Shown here: positions 18,845 to 27,889 of the stretch, one piece after another
Numbering within the stretch: the first letter of the stretch is position 1
How the letters are laid out: each line of letters starts with the position of its first letter
Assembly (NCBI GenBank): GCA_040878325.1
Contig: JBBDMM010000001.1
Location: 1-64,000 of the forward strand
Reading direction: 5' to 3'
Source of the DNA: Acidimicrobiia bacterium
Lineage (GTDB): Bacteria > Actinomycetota > Acidimicrobiia > Spongiisociales > UBA11373
Length of the DNA: 64,000 bases
Program-made: the position numbers and the translations under genes
The notes under the pieces: model-generated
The model's database searches: none
Told to the model about the DNA's origin: nothing
What the model saw: the letters and a program-made list of their open reading frames with translations, nothing else

Positions 18845-20051
18845 CGGTACCCAGATCCATCAGGTGGCCGAGCTTGGCGACCTTTGCCGCGAGGTACGCC
18901 CGATTCTCATCGGTCGGCTCGGTTTCGAGCGGTACTCGCCCGGTCACGCTGAGCCCGTACCCTTCGAGCCCCGCCCGCTTGGTGGGGTTGTTCGTCAGTA
19001 GTCGCATCGAGCGGACACCCAGATCGACCAGGATCTGTGCCCCGATCCCGTAGTCCCGGGCGTCGGCGGGCAGCCCAAGGTCCAGGTTCGCCTCCACCGT
19101 GTCCCGGCCGTTCTCTTGCAAGGCATAGGCCTGGAGCTTGTGCATCAGCCCGATCCCGCGGCCTTCATGACCGCGGAAGTAGACGACCACCCCTTCGCCC
19201 TCGCCGGCGATTTTTGCCATCGCGTCGTGCAGTTGCATGCCACAGTCGCAGCGCAGGCTTCCAAATACGTCGCCGGTGAGGCACTCCGAGTGGACGCGCA
19301 CCAGCACGTTCTCCTTGTCCTCCACCTCGCCTTTGACGAGGGCGATGTGCTGGGTGCCGTCGAGTCGTGACTCGTAACCGACGGCGCGAAACTCGCCAAA
19401 GGCGGTTGGAATCCGGGCCTCGGCGATCCGCTCTACCAGTTGCTCGCGGTGGCGCCGGTACGAGATGAGATCGGCGATGCTGACCATGGGAATCCCGTGT
19501 TCGGTCGCAAAGTGCTGCAGCTCCTCGAAGCGGGCCATCGAACCGTCCTCGCTCACGATCTCGCACAGCACCCCGGCCGGGTAGAGGCCAGCGAGGCGGG
19601 CCAGGTCGACGGCCGCCTCGGTGTGCCCCGCCCGGCGCAGCACCCCGCCCTGCCGGTAGCGCAGCGGAAAAATGTGTCCGGGACGGGCCAGGTCGGCTGG
19701 GTCGGTGGCCGGGTCGATCAGTGCCCGGATCGTCGCTGCACGGTCGGCGGCCGAAATCCCGGTGGTGGTCCCCTGCAGCGAATCGACCGAAACCGTGAAG
19801 GCCGTGCGGTGCGAGTCGGTACTCTCGGTGACCATCAGCGGAAGGCGAAGTTCGTCGAGCCGCTCGCCGAGTAGCGGCACGCAGATGAGTCCTGAGGTGT
19901 GGCGAACCATGAAGGCGATCCGCTCCGGCGTGACCCTCTCGGCGGCGAGAATGAGATCGCCCTCGTTCTCGCGATCCGCGTCGTCGACCACCACGACGAA
20001 CTCGCCGCTACGCACCGCCGCGATTGCCTCCTCGACCGTGGCCAGGGTCAT
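18837..20051 (-). CDS. ribBA: Bifunctional 3,4-dihydroxy-2-butanone 4-phosphate synthase / GTP cyclohydrolase II
   Basis: A fused 404-aa protein. Residues about 1-200 are RibB ([38 protein letters not shown]). Residues about 205-400 are RibA with the zinc Cys set in [17 protein letters not shown], followed by [20 protein letters not shown]. It feeds both branches of riboflavin synthesis. The ATG overlaps the ribE 3' end by 4 bases. Confidence 0.97.
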   Translation of the reverse strand: MTLATVEEAIAAVRSGEFVVVVDDADRENEGDLILAAERVTPERIAFMVRHTSGLICVPLLGERLDELRLPLMVTESTDSHRTAFTVSVDSLQGTTTGISAADRAATIRALIDPATDPADLARPGHIFPLRYRQGGVLRRAGHTEAAVDLARLAGLYPAGVLCEIVSEDGSMARFEELQHFATEHGIPMVSIADLISYRRHREQLVERIAEARIPTAFGEFRAVGYESRLDGTQHIALVKGEVEDKENVLVRVHSECLTGDVFGSLRCDCGMQLHDAMAKIAGEGEGVVVYFRGHEGRGIGLMHKLQAYALQENGRDTVEANLDLGLPADARDYGIGAQILVDLGVRSMRLLTNNPTKRAGLEGYGLSVTGRVPLETEPTDENRAYLAAKVAKLGHLMDLGTDG

Positions 20052-20641
20052 GAACGGGTCTCCATGAGTCGTTCGACGTATTTCGCCAGGACGTCGACCT
20101 CGAAATTCACCTGATCGCCGACGGCGAGCGCACCCATCGTCGTCACCTGAAGGGTGTGCGGGATCAGAACGACCTCGAACCCAGAGTCGTCGACGCCCGA
20201 GACGGTGAGGCTCACCCCGTCGAGGGCGATCGAACCCTTTCGCACGATGTAGCGGTGGTGCTCAGCGGCAAGGTCGAACCACAACCGGGATGACTCGTCA
20301 TCGCTGCGCAATGACCGCACCGAGGCCACCCCATCCACATGGCCCTGCACGAGGTGCCCGTCGAAACGGCCGGCGGCGGCCACCGGGCGCTCGAGGTTGA
20401 CCGTCGACCCCGGCGCGAGGGCGCCGAGATTGGTGCGCTCCAGGGTCTCGGGAACCGCCTCGAGATCGAAGAGGGTTGGTCCCATCGCGACGACCGTCAG
20501 GCACACCCCGTTTACCGCGACCGAGTCGCCCACCGACAGCCCGAGGTGAGTGTGCGGACCCAAGATCGACAGTCGACGGCTCCGGCCGGCCGCCGCCACT
20601 CCTGCGATCGAGCCGACCTCGGCCACGATTCCGGTGAACAT
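20048..20641 (-). CDS. ribE: Riboflavin synthase, alpha subunit type
   Basis: A 197-aa protein with the two tandem lumazine-binding barrels: [24 protein letters not shown] in the first, and [19 protein letters not shown] in the second. It converts two lumazine molecules to riboflavin. Starts at the stop of ribD and overlaps ribBA by 4 bases. Confidence 0.97.
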   Translation of the reverse strand: MFTGIVAEVGSIAGVAAAGRSRRLSILGPHTHLGLSVGDSVAVNGVCLTVVAMGPTLFDLEAVPETLERTNLGALAPGSTVNLERPVAAAGRFDGHLVQGHVDGVASVRSLRSDDESSRLWFDLAAEHHRYIVRKGSIALDGVSLTVSGVDDSGFEVVLIPHTLQVTTMGALAVGDQVNFEVDVLAKYVERLMETRS

Positions 20642-21678
20642 CAGCGAACCTCCGCGTCCACCCGAAGGTCGGGACCAAGCCGAACGACATCCGTGATTTC
20701 GACCGGGGTCAGCTGGTCCATCGACGCAAAGACGCCGTCGAGCATCGGCCGCCCCGTCCCGAGGGCGAGCGCACCCGCCAGGTACACGACCAGTCTCCTG
20801 GCCAGACCACCTCGGAGGATGGCACCGGCGAGGGTGGCCCCACCCTCACAGAGAACGTCGAGGAACTCCCGCTTCCCCATGTCGGCCACCATCGACTCCA
20901 GGTCTACGCCGTGGACCCCGGGCATCACCACGACCTCGGCAGGGAGATCGACCGGAAGGGCCGAGTACACGATCGCATCGCGCCCGAACACGGCTGCTAC
21001 GGGCGGAATCAGGCTGCGGCCGGCGACCACCACCGGACGCGGCTGGGGGCCCTCGTAACCGGGCAGTCGAACGGTGAGGCGGGGGTCGTCGGCGATCACG
21101 GTGCCGGAACCGACCAGGACCGCATCGGAGCCCGCTCGTAGCCGATGTGCATCCTCGCGTGCGGCGGTACCGGTCACCCACTTCGATCTGCCGTCCGAAG
21201 CGGCCGACTGGCCGTCGAGCGTTGCCGCCATCTTCACGGTGATCAACGGCAGTCCCGTGGCTCGATGATGGAAGTAGCCGGGATCGAGGGCGTATACCTC
21301 CTCCGCCGCCACACCCGCGACGATCTCGATGCCCCGGTCGCGCAGCAGTTCGAATCCCCGGCCGGCGACCCGCTGATCGGGGTCACCCACTGCGGCCACC
21401 ACGCGGGCGACTCCCGACGCGATGACGGCGTCGGTACAGGGTGGGGTGCGGCCCGAATGGGCACACGGCTCGAGAGTTACCACCACCGTCCCGCCACGAG
21501 CACGATCACCGGCTTCGGCCAGAGCGAGCCGCTCGGCGTGAGGTGTACCGGGCCCGGCGTGCGCCCCCCGGCCGACGACCCGTCCGGCCGCGTCCAGCAC
21601 CAGGGCCCCCACCCGCGGGTTGGGGTGGGGGTGCTCAGCGGCTGCCAGCCGGATCGCCTCGAGCATGTGTTCGCGCAA
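20641..21678 (-). CDS. ribD: Bifunctional pyrimidine deaminase/reductase of riboflavin synthesis
   Basis: A 345-aa fusion. The deaminase domain has zinc ligands in HAERLAL and EPCAHSGRTPPC; the reductase domain follows (SKWVTGTAAREDAHRLRAGSD, DPRLTVR). First gene downstream of an FMN riboswitch. TTG at 21678 is chosen because GGAG precedes it by 7 bases; ATG at 21666 has no Shine-Dalgarno at useful distance. The riboswitch expression platform may act on this start region. Confidence 0.95.
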   Translation of the reverse strand: MREHMLEAIRLAAAEHPHPNPRVGALVLDAAGRVVGRGAHAGPGTPHAERLALAEAGDRARGGTVVVTLEPCAHSGRTPPCTDAVIASGVARVVAAVGDPDQRVAGRGFELLRDRGIEIVAGVAAEEVYALDPGYFHHRATGLPLITVKMAATLDGQSAASDGRSKWVTGTAAREDAHRLRAGSDAVLVGSGTVIADDPRLTVRLPGYEGPQPRPVVVAGRSLIPPVAAVFGRDAIVYSALPVDLPAEVVVMPGVHGVDLESMVADMGKREFLDVLCEGGATLAGAILRGGLARRLVVYLAGALALGTGRPMLDGVFASMDQLTPVEITDVVRLGPDLRVDAEVR

Positions 21679-21727
21679 CGCTCGTCTCCCGTCCGGGGCA
21701 CGCGGGCGCGAGCGCGCGACACGTACC

Positions 21728-21848
21728 CCTCTTCTCTCATCCGGACTGTCACCGTCGGCGCCGGTATTCCATCGGCTCGGCCCTCGCGGTTGGCAAGGGT
21801 TCGCGGGCTTTCACCGCCGGTAGGGACTTTCACCCTGCCCCGAAGAGG
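21728..21848 (-). promoter_or_regulatory. FMN riboswitch (RFN element)
   Basis: Minus strand has the conserved blocks GGGCAGGGTGAAAGTCCC, ACCGGCGGT, AAAGCCCGCGA, GGAATACCGG, CCGACGGT and AGTCCGGATGAGAGAAG in the right order around a multi-stem junction. It stands about 50 bases upstream of ribD. FMN binding should lower expression of the rib operon. A possible -10 TACACT lies at 21861-21866. Confidence 0.95.
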
Positions 21849-21876
21849 GGGCGCGACAGAAGTGTAATGGTCGATG

Positions 21877-21990
21877 AACCCGGCTTCGCCGGGTTCGCAA
21901 TTCGCGATACGCGATACGCGATACGACCGAGTGTCGGTCGAGCCCCACGACGCCTCTCGCCAATCGCCAATCGCAAGACGATCTGACGCC
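21877..21990. repeat. Intergenic hairpin and CGATACG-type array
   Basis: AACCCGGC-TTC-GCCGGGTT (21877-21895) forms a stable stem, followed by GCGATACG copies (21904-21927) and CGCCAAT/TCGCC repeats (21956-21976). The block lies after the response-regulator gene on the minus strand and before the rib promoter, so it may contain its terminator. No gene is seen in 21849-22008. Confidence 0.7.
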
Positions 21991-22008
21991 TGACCTGCTA
22001 CCTGCGCC

Positions 22009-22938
22009 CTACTTCGTCCTTCGATCGATCCTGAACGACGAACCGGCCTCGCTCTTGGCGTGCTCCTTCATCTCGGCGGCGATGGCCGAGGCCTCCCACT
22101 CACTGGTGAAAGTACGGCGACTGTTGGTGGCGACGCCGAGCGAGATCGACACGATCGGGAAGGCATGTCGCTCCCCTCGCCGGTCGATCACCTCGACGTA
22201 GCCGCGCATCGCGTCATGGGTGTCGTAGAAGTCGAGGATTCCATCGTCGAACCGCTCCGCCACCGCCTTGCAGAACTGCTCCGACGACGCCGGGTCCATC
22301 ACCATGATGAAGTCGTCGCCACCCACATGGCCGATGAAGCACGAAGGATCGCCGACTTCGACCGCTGCCTCGACCAGGGTGTTGGCTGTGAACTTGATCA
22401 CGTTGTCCCCCCGCATGAACCCGTAGTGGTCGTTGAATGCCTTGAAGTTGTCGAGGTCGGCGTGCACCACTGCAGCCGGTCCTCCCCCCGCGACCATGCG
22501 TTCCAACTCCTCAGAGATACGGAAGTTTCCGGGGAGGCCGGTGAGAGGTGAAAGATCTCGCATCGCCTTCGATCGCCTCAGGACCGAGCCCACCCGCGCC
22601 CGAAGCTCCTCGATGTCGAATGGCTTGGTGATGTAGTCGTCCGCCCCCCCGTCCAGGCCCCGAACCAGGTCGCGCACGTTTGCCTTGCCGGTCAGCAGCA
22701 CTACGGCGACGTTGGCCGACGCGGGGCTGGTCTTGAGGCGACGCAACACTTCGAATCCGTCCGTCCCCGGCATCATCAGGTCGAGAAGAACCAGTTCCGG
22801 CGGGTCGGAGAGGGCGGACTCGATCCCGGCAAGCGCGTCAAAAGCGCTACGGACGACATAGCCATCCATGGTGAGGCTCGTCTCGACGAACCTGACGATA
22901 TCTGGATCGTCGTCGATGATGAGGATCTGTCCGCTCAT
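22009..22938 (-). CDS. Response regulator with GGDEF domain (diguanylate cyclase)
   Basis: A 309-aa protein. Residues ~3-120 are a receiver domain (IDDDPDI acidic pocket, LLDLMMPG with the phosphorylated Asp, LLTGKA, and the Lys of YITKPFD). Residues ~130-300 are a GGDEF domain: LTGLPGNFR, HADLDNFKAFNDHYG and the active-site loop GGDDF, an accepted variant of GGDEF. It should make c-di-GMP in response to phosphorylation. No histidine kinase is next to it. The start overlaps the rpe stop by 4 bases. A link to the type IV pilus genes in this window is possible but not shown. Confidence 0.9.
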   Translation of the reverse strand: MSGQILIIDDDPDIVRFVETSLTMDGYVVRSAFDALAGIESALSDPPELVLLDLMMPGTDGFEVLRRLKTSPASANVAVVLLTGKANVRDLVRGLDGGADDYITKPFDIEELRARVGSVLRRSKAMRDLSPLTGLPGNFRISEELERMVAGGGPAAVVHADLDNFKAFNDHYGFMRGDNVIKFTANTLVEAAVEVGDPSCFIGHVGGDDFIMVMDPASSEQFCKAVAERFDDGILDFYDTHDAMRGYVEVIDRRGERHAFPIVSISLGVATNSRRTFTSEWEASAIAAEMKEHAKSEAGSSFRIDRRTK

Positions 22939-23597
22939 TCCATCCCGTCTGCCGCCGCCCGAAGGCTCTTGATCGCCGCGACGGGGTCAGGCGCCCGGAA
23001 AATCGACGTTCCGGCCACGAACACGTCAGCACCGGCATCCCGGGCCAATCGAGCTGTGCTCGTCGTTATGCCCCCGTCTACTTCGATATCGGTAGGGAGT
23101 CCCGCGGAGTCAATGAACTTCCTGGCCGCCTCCAGCTTGGGAAGAACCTCCGGAATGAATGCCTGGCCGCCGAATCCCGGATGAACCGACATCACCAGGA
23201 GGAGGTCGCACAACTCGGCGAACGGGGCGACGGCTTCGAACGGTGTCCCCGGGTCGAGAACGAGCCCGAAACCCAGCCCGTTCCGGCGGGCCTCCTCGGC
23301 GGCTCGGGTGGGATCCGGATGCACCTCGATGTGAATCGTCACCAGACTTGCGCCCGCGGCCGCCAGCGGCTCGAACAGTGCAATCGGATTGGTGACCATC
23401 AGGTGGCAGTCGAAGTAGAGAGCGGTGACGGCCCGCAACGCTGCGATGACGGGCATGCCGAAGGTCAAGTTGGGGACGAAGTGCCCATCCATCACGTCGA
23501 GGTGCAACAGGTCGATGTGGGCTTCGACCCGGGCGACTTCTTCGCCAAGACGGGCAAAGTCTGCCGCCAGAAGCGACGGGGCGATGCGAGCAGGCAT
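22935..23597 (-). CDS. rpe: Ribulose-phosphate 3-epimerase
   Basis: A TIM-barrel enzyme of 220 aa in the pentose phosphate pathway. IAPSLLAADFARLGEEV, HLDVMDGHFVPNLTFG (metal and catalytic Asp), CHLMV, VMSVHPGFGGQAFIP and IEVDGGIT are all present. Followed by the response regulator in a 4-bp overlap and divergent from ppk2. Confidence 0.97.
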   Translation of the reverse strand: MPARIAPSLLAADFARLGEEVARVEAHIDLLHLDVMDGHFVPNLTFGMPVIAALRAVTALYFDCHLMVTNPIALFEPLAAAGASLVTIHIEVHPDPTRAAEEARRNGLGFGLVLDPGTPFEAVAPFAELCDLLLVMSVHPGFGGQAFIPEVLPKLEAARKFIDSAGLPTDIEVDGGITTSTARLARDAGADVFVAGTSIFRAPDPVAAIKSLRAAADGME

Positions 23598-23691
23598 TGT
23601 CGGAGGTTACCCCGGCGCGCATCCACCCCCACACCAGCCGTCCGTCCCCAACTCCCGCGGGCACCCGTAGGAATGTATAGGTTGTGGCCCC

Positions 23692-24495
23692 ATGCAGCGA
23701 CACCGCATCGAGTCCGCAACCGATTTCAGGCTTTCCGACCACGACCCAAGGGACCTGGGCGGGTTCGCCGGCGACAAGAGCGAAGGGAAGGACGCGCTCA
23801 AGAAGGTCATCAAGCGCCTCGAGGAGCTCCAGGAGCTGCTCTACGCCAGCAGCAAGCATCGGTTGCTGGTCGTACTCCAGGCGACTGACACCGGGGGCAA
23901 GGACGGCACCATCCGCCATGTCTTCGAGGGGGTCAACCCCCAGGGCGTCAAGGTGGCCTCCTTCAAGCGACCCACCGAGCAGGAGCTGGCCCGCGACTAT
24001 CTGTGGCGGGTTCACCAGGAGGTCCCCGCCAACGGCGAGATCGTCATCTTCAACCGAAGTCACTATGAGGACGTGCTCGTCGTCCGGGTTCACTCGGTCG
24101 TCCCCGAAAGCCGTTGGCAACGGCGTTACGACCACATCAACGACTTCGAGAGAATGCTCACCGACGAGGGAACGACCATCCTCAAGTTCTTCCTCCACAT
24201 CTCCAAGGAAGAGCAGGCGGCTCGCCTCCGCAGTCGCCTCGACGAGCCCGAAAAGCATTGGAAGTTCGAGCAGGGGGACCTCGCCGAGCGAGCCCGCTGG
24301 GACGACTACCAGGCAGCGTTCCAGGAAGCGATCGCCCGCACCAGCACCCCATGGGCACCCTGGTACGTGGTTCCCTCCAACCACAAGTGGTACCGCAACG
24401 TGGTCATCGGGACCGTCCTCGTCGAGACGCTGGAGAGCCTGAAGATGGAGTACCCGGCGCCTGAACAGGGGCTCGACCAGATCGTGATCGAGTGA
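23692..24495 (+). CDS. ppk2: Polyphosphate kinase 2 family protein
   Basis: A 267-aa P-loop kinase that moves phosphate between polyphosphate and nucleotides. Walker A is ATDTGGKDGTI, Walker B region FNRSHYEDVLV, and the lid has RSRLDEPEKHWKF. This single-domain form groups with PPK2 enzymes; whether it prefers AMP, ADP or GDP cannot be decided here. ATG at 23692 has no Shine-Dalgarno; TAGGTT lies 8 bases upstream, so a leaderless message is possible. Confidence 0.92.
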   Translation: MQRHRIESATDFRLSDHDPRDLGGFAGDKSEGKDALKKVIKRLEELQELLYASSKHRLLVVLQATDTGGKDGTIRHVFEGVNPQGVKVASFKRPTEQELARDYLWRVHQEVPANGEIVIFNRSHYEDVLVVRVHSVVPESRWQRRYDHINDFERMLTDEGTTILKFFLHISKEEQAARLRSRLDEPEKHWKFEQGDLAERARWDDYQAAFQEAIARTSTPWAPWYVVPSNHKWYRNVVIGTVLVETLESLKMEYPAPEQGLDQIVIE

Positions 24496-24504
24496 GGGCG
24501 AGGC

Positions 24505-24642
24505 ACCCAAGTCTCCAGTCCCCAGTCTCCAGTCAGAAGGAGCCCCGGCTCCGGCCACTGCTCCGGCCAGAACGCGGCACACGGCCCGGAAGTGCCTGTC
24601 CGGGTCTGGCTGGGGCCGTAGCCGGGGCCGGGGCTGGGCTTA
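24505..24642. repeat. GTCTCCAGTC-type repeat and GC-rich inverted repeat between convergent ppk2 and fmt
   Basis: GTCTCCAGT-CCCCA-GTCTCCAGT copies (24513-24535) are followed by GGAGCCCCGGCTCCGGCC, which can fold back on GGCCGTAGCCGGGGCCGGGGC near 24619-24639. This is the only sequence between two gene ends, so a bidirectional terminator is likely. No gene is seen. Confidence 0.6.
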
Positions 24643-24649
24643 ACAATCG

Positions 24650-25567
24650 TCAATAGCCGAACCGGGCGGGCTCGCCGCGGCGGCCGTTCATCCAGGCGGT
24701 GGCGGCCATGCGCGCCCTGCCCGCGGGTTGCACCCTGACCAGCTCGACGGCTCCATCGGAGCAGCCCAGGATCACAGCTCCGTCGACCTCGCTGGCGACG
24801 CCCGGTTCGGCATCGGCCTCTCTTGCCCGCACCGCCCACACCTTGACGCGCTCGCCGTCCACCATCCCCCACGCCCCCGGCTTGGGATCGAAGGCCCGTA
24901 CTGCGCGATGCACCGCCGCCGCGGTGTGGCGGGCGGGGTCGAGGAACGCTTCCTCGACGGTCACCTTCCCGGCCGCGGTCGCTTGAGACTCGTTCTGGGG
25001 ACTGGCGACCGACCTTCCCGCGGCGATCTCGGGGAGCAACTCGGCCACCAGCACCCCCCCGAGAACGGCCAGCCGTGCGGTCAAATGACCGGCGGTCTCC
25101 TCGGTGCCGAGCGGAGTCTCCACGCAGGCAAAGATCGGTCCGGTGTCGAGGCCTTCATCCATCTGGATCAGCGTCACGCCTGCCTTCTTGTCGCCGGCGA
25201 GGATCGTGCGCACCACCGGGCTCGCTCCCCTCCACCGTGGCAACAGCGAGTAGTGAAGGTTGACGAACCCGTGCGCCGGGGCGAGGAGAAGGGAGGGCGG
25301 CACCAGGAGCCCGTACGCAGCCACCAACGCCACATCTACCGAGCCCGTCTCCTCCAGCACCTCCACCGGGCGCTCCGGCTGCAGTACCCGCAGACCGAGG
25401 CCCTCCGCCGCCAACTTGACCGGGGGAGCGACCCGACCGTCGGATCGCCCCTGGGGGGCATCCGGCCGGGTGACGACGAAGGCCACCTCCGCCACCTCGA
25501 GGAGGCCCGCGAGCACCGGGATCGACTCCAAGGGGGTGCCGAAAAAGGCGGCCCGAAGCGCGGTCAC
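24650..25567 (-). CDS. fmt: Methionyl-tRNA formyltransferase
   Basis: A protein of 305 aa that formylates initiator Met-tRNA. The formyl-transfer core has FFGTPLESIPVL, NLHYSLLPRWRGASPV (catalytic Asn-His), and LIQMDEGLDTGPIF with the catalytic Asp. The C-terminal tRNA-binding barrel follows (FDPKPGAW). The usual His-Ala in N-V-H-A is H-Y here, a minor change. GTG at 25567 overlaps the def stop (GTGA). Confidence 0.96.
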   Translation of the reverse strand: MTALRAAFFGTPLESIPVLAGLLEVAEVAFVVTRPDAPQGRSDGRVAPPVKLAAEGLGLRVLQPERPVEVLEETGSVDVALVAAYGLLVPPSLLLAPAHGFVNLHYSLLPRWRGASPVVRTILAGDKKAGVTLIQMDEGLDTGPIFACVETPLGTEETAGHLTARLAVLGGVLVAELLPEIAAGRSVASPQNESQATAAGKVTVEEAFLDPARHTAAAVHRAVRAFDPKPGAWGMVDGERVKVWAVRAREADAEPGVASEVDGAVILGCSDGAVELVRVQPAGRARMAATAWMNGRRGEPARFGY

Positions 25568-26058
25568 ACCGATCCCATCGACTCTTCGCGCAATTCTCTT
25601 AAGGCCGCTTTTCTCGTCCGTCGTCCCAGCCGCGACAGGAGGAGCAGCCCCTGCAGGTGGTCGAATTCGTGCTGGAGGACCCTACCGACGAGCTCGTCGC
25701 CCGAATAGCGCACCGGTTCCCCGCGTACGTCAACCCCCGACACCGCCGCCAAAGACGGCCGGGCGATCGGCCAATACTTGTTCGGTACCGAGAGGCAGCC
25801 CTCCTCATAGGTCCACGACCCCGACGCATCCTCAAGCACGGGGTTGACCACATGGTGGGGGCCGTCTCCGATGTCGAACACGAACACCGAAACCGAGACC
25901 CCGATCTGGTTGGCGGCGAGGCCCACCCCGGGGGCGGCGTACATGGTCTCCAGCATGTCGTCGACGATCCGCTCCAAGGACCCATCGAAGTCGACCACCG
26001 GGGTCGCCTTCATCCTCAGCACGGGATCAGGGAATGTCCGGATTGGGAAGATCGCCAT
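25564..26058 (-). CDS. def: Peptide deformylase
   Basis: A 164-aa metallo-enzyme that removes the N-formyl group from new proteins. The three motifs GVGLAANQIG, EEGCLSVP and QHEFDHLQG contain the Cys and two His metal ligands and the catalytic Glu. Paired with fmt in a 4-bp overlap, the classic def-fmt unit, and follows priA. Confidence 0.97.
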   Translation of the reverse strand: MAIFPIRTFPDPVLRMKATPVVDFDGSLERIVDDMLETMYAAPGVGLAANQIGVSVSVFVFDIGDGPHHVVNPVLEDASGSWTYEEGCLSVPNKYWPIARPSLAAVSGVDVRGEPVRYSGDELVGRVLQHEFDHLQGLLLLSRLGRRTRKAALRELREESMGSV

Positions 26059-26086
26059 CGGCGAGGGAGATTAGTTGCTCCGCTAC

Positions 26087-27850
26087 TCAGAGTTCGATCG
26101 GGTCCGAGTCGATCCTGACCCGGGCGCCACCCTCCCGCCACCTCCCCACCACCCCGCGGAGGACGGTCCGGGCAGCCGTGAGGTCGCGCCCCTGGAGAAG
26201 CCACCTCAGCCCGTCACCCGACGCCGCCGGACCGAGGACCTCGGCGCGCCCCCCGATCTCGTCGACGAGATCGGCCGCGGCGCCGATCGGGAGCCCCGAC
26301 GCCTCGAGTGCCACGATCTCGCCTCCCGGCGGAAATCCCATCGAGGATCTGCGGGCGGCGTCCGCCCTGACGAACTCAATCGGATTCCCCCGGCGCAACG
26401 TCTCGACGACGGGATGGTCGGGATCAACGGTCTGCACGATGGCCCGACGCCCTCGGCCAGATCCGGCCGCCGCCACGGCCCGAGCGAGCAGGCGCAGCGC
26501 ATCCTCGGACGCCCGATAGTGCGGGGCGAGGATCGGTCCGTCGGCGTCGATCACGATCGTCAGTTCGACAGCCAGTCCGGGCAAGTCGCGCTCGGTGCCC
26601 ACCACGACCGGCCGCCCCGAGCCCACCTCACCCACCTGTTCCCGGCCGACCAACCTCCCGGCGTCGGCGAGCACCCGGGGTGCCCCCGAGCCGAGGGCCT
26701 CGAACCGGCGGCCGCCGCACGCCTCGCAGGCGCCTACTGGGGCCCCACAACGCGAGCACGCTTCACCGGCGCCAGGGCCGGCGCCACACCGCCCACACTG
26801 GCGTAGGGCCCGACAGCGCACGCACCGCTGCGCCGCCACCCGGCGGTCGGTGAACAGCAGGACCCTGCGGCTGTCCGCCACCGCTGCCCGAAGAGCCGCC
26901 ACGGTGGCCGGTGAAAGCAGACCGGTGCCGACCGGATCGTCCCGCCGGTCGACGACCTCTACGTGGCCCCACGAGCGCCGTCCCGTGGAGATCACCGAGG
27001 CCGAACGACTGACCGCCTCCGCCGACGGCACCAGATCGCACAACAGCACCGAAAACCGTTCCACCGTGCTCCGGCGCATCACGGCATCGCGCGCGTGCAC
27101 CGTGGGGGTCGCCTTGTCCTTCATTCCCCGCCTGCCCTCACCAGCGAGCACCACCAGCCCCGGCGACGCCCATGGCCACAACGCCACTTCGCGCGTTCCT
27201 ACCAACACCGTGCCTGGTCGCGACGCGGCGCTCTCCCAGGCTGCGGTGGTCTGAGCGGCCGGAACGCGAGAGGATGCCAGTAGCACCCGGTCTCCCATCG
27301 AACTCCCCAACCTCTCGGCCATCACCGATGCCTCGTCGAAGGTCGCCGCGATCACCACGACGGTTCGCCCTGCACCGGCCGCCGACGCCACGATCCCTTC
27401 GATCGCCTCGCCCCACGGACCCGGGCCGACCAGGGTGGTGGGACCGGAGCGCCCGCCGTGGACGATGCGGTCGGCCAGGACCGCCAAGAAGGGGGCTACG
27501 GGCCGCGGCGCCACCGGCGGAAGATCGGGTCGTTCGCGGAGCCGCGGAAGGTTGGGTGGGGTGGCCTTGGCAAGCACCGCGGCGAGTGGCGCCACATAGC
27601 GCGAGGCAGCCCAGCGAAGAACATCGAGTAGACGCCGGTCGAATACCGGTAGGTCCCCCGATACACCGAGGACCTCTCTCAGCCGGGGACGATCGGGTTC
27701 CCCGGTCGATACGACCCAACCGCGCACCCGGCGCCCACCGAGGGGCACCCGGACGATCGAGCCGACGGTGACACCGTCTTGCGCCCGATAGGCGAACCCG
27801 TCGTCCACAGAGAACGACGGGACGTCGGGCACCACGCGCACGACCTTCAT
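26087..27850 (-). CDS. priA: PriA-like primosomal protein with degenerate helicase motifs
   Basis: A 587-aa protein, shorter than E. coli PriA. The N-terminal DNA-binding domain (VPSFSVDDGFAYRA, GSIVRVPLGGRRVRGWVV) and four zinc-type CxxC pairs (CVRC, CGRC, CSRC, CEAC at about 345-385) are kept. The Walker A position reads VGPGPWGEAI instead of a GSGKT loop, and the DEAH position reads VLAGEGRR. Actinobacterial PriA proteins are known for this loss of ATPase motifs, so it probably acts in replication restart as a binding platform, not a helicase. Located in the usual coaBC-priA-def-fmt order, with metK missing here. Confidence 0.88.
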   Translation of the reverse strand: MKVVRVVPDVPSFSVDDGFAYRAQDGVTVGSIVRVPLGGRRVRGWVVSTGEPDRPRLREVLGVSGDLPVFDRRLLDVLRWAASRYVAPLAAVLAKATPPNLPRLRERPDLPPVAPRPVAPFLAVLADRIVHGGRSGPTTLVGPGPWGEAIEGIVASAAGAGRTVVVIAATFDEASVMAERLGSSMGDRVLLASSRVPAAQTTAAWESAASRPGTVLVGTREVALWPWASPGLVVLAGEGRRGMKDKATPTVHARDAVMRRSTVERFSVLLCDLVPSAEAVSRSASVISTGRRSWGHVEVVDRRDDPVGTGLLSPATVAALRAAVADSRRVLLFTDRRVAAQRCVRCRALRQCGRCGAGPGAGEACSRCGAPVGACEACGGRRFEALGSGAPRVLADAGRLVGREQVGEVGSGRPVVVGTERDLPGLAVELTIVIDADGPILAPHYRASEDALRLLARAVAAAGSGRGRRAIVQTVDPDHPVVETLRRGNPIEFVRADAARRSSMGFPPGGEIVALEASGLPIGAAADLVDEIGGRAEVLGPAASGDGLRWLLQGRDLTAARTVLRGVVGRWREGGARVRIDSDPIEL

Positions 27851-27889
27851 CAGGCGAAGTTCATTCGGACGTATCCGTCGGCCTGCCGA

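Noticed and set aside
23110-24582. 490-codon open frame on the minus strand across ppk2 and into rpe
   Set aside because: Antisense to ppk2 and out of frame with rpe; the product has no domain.
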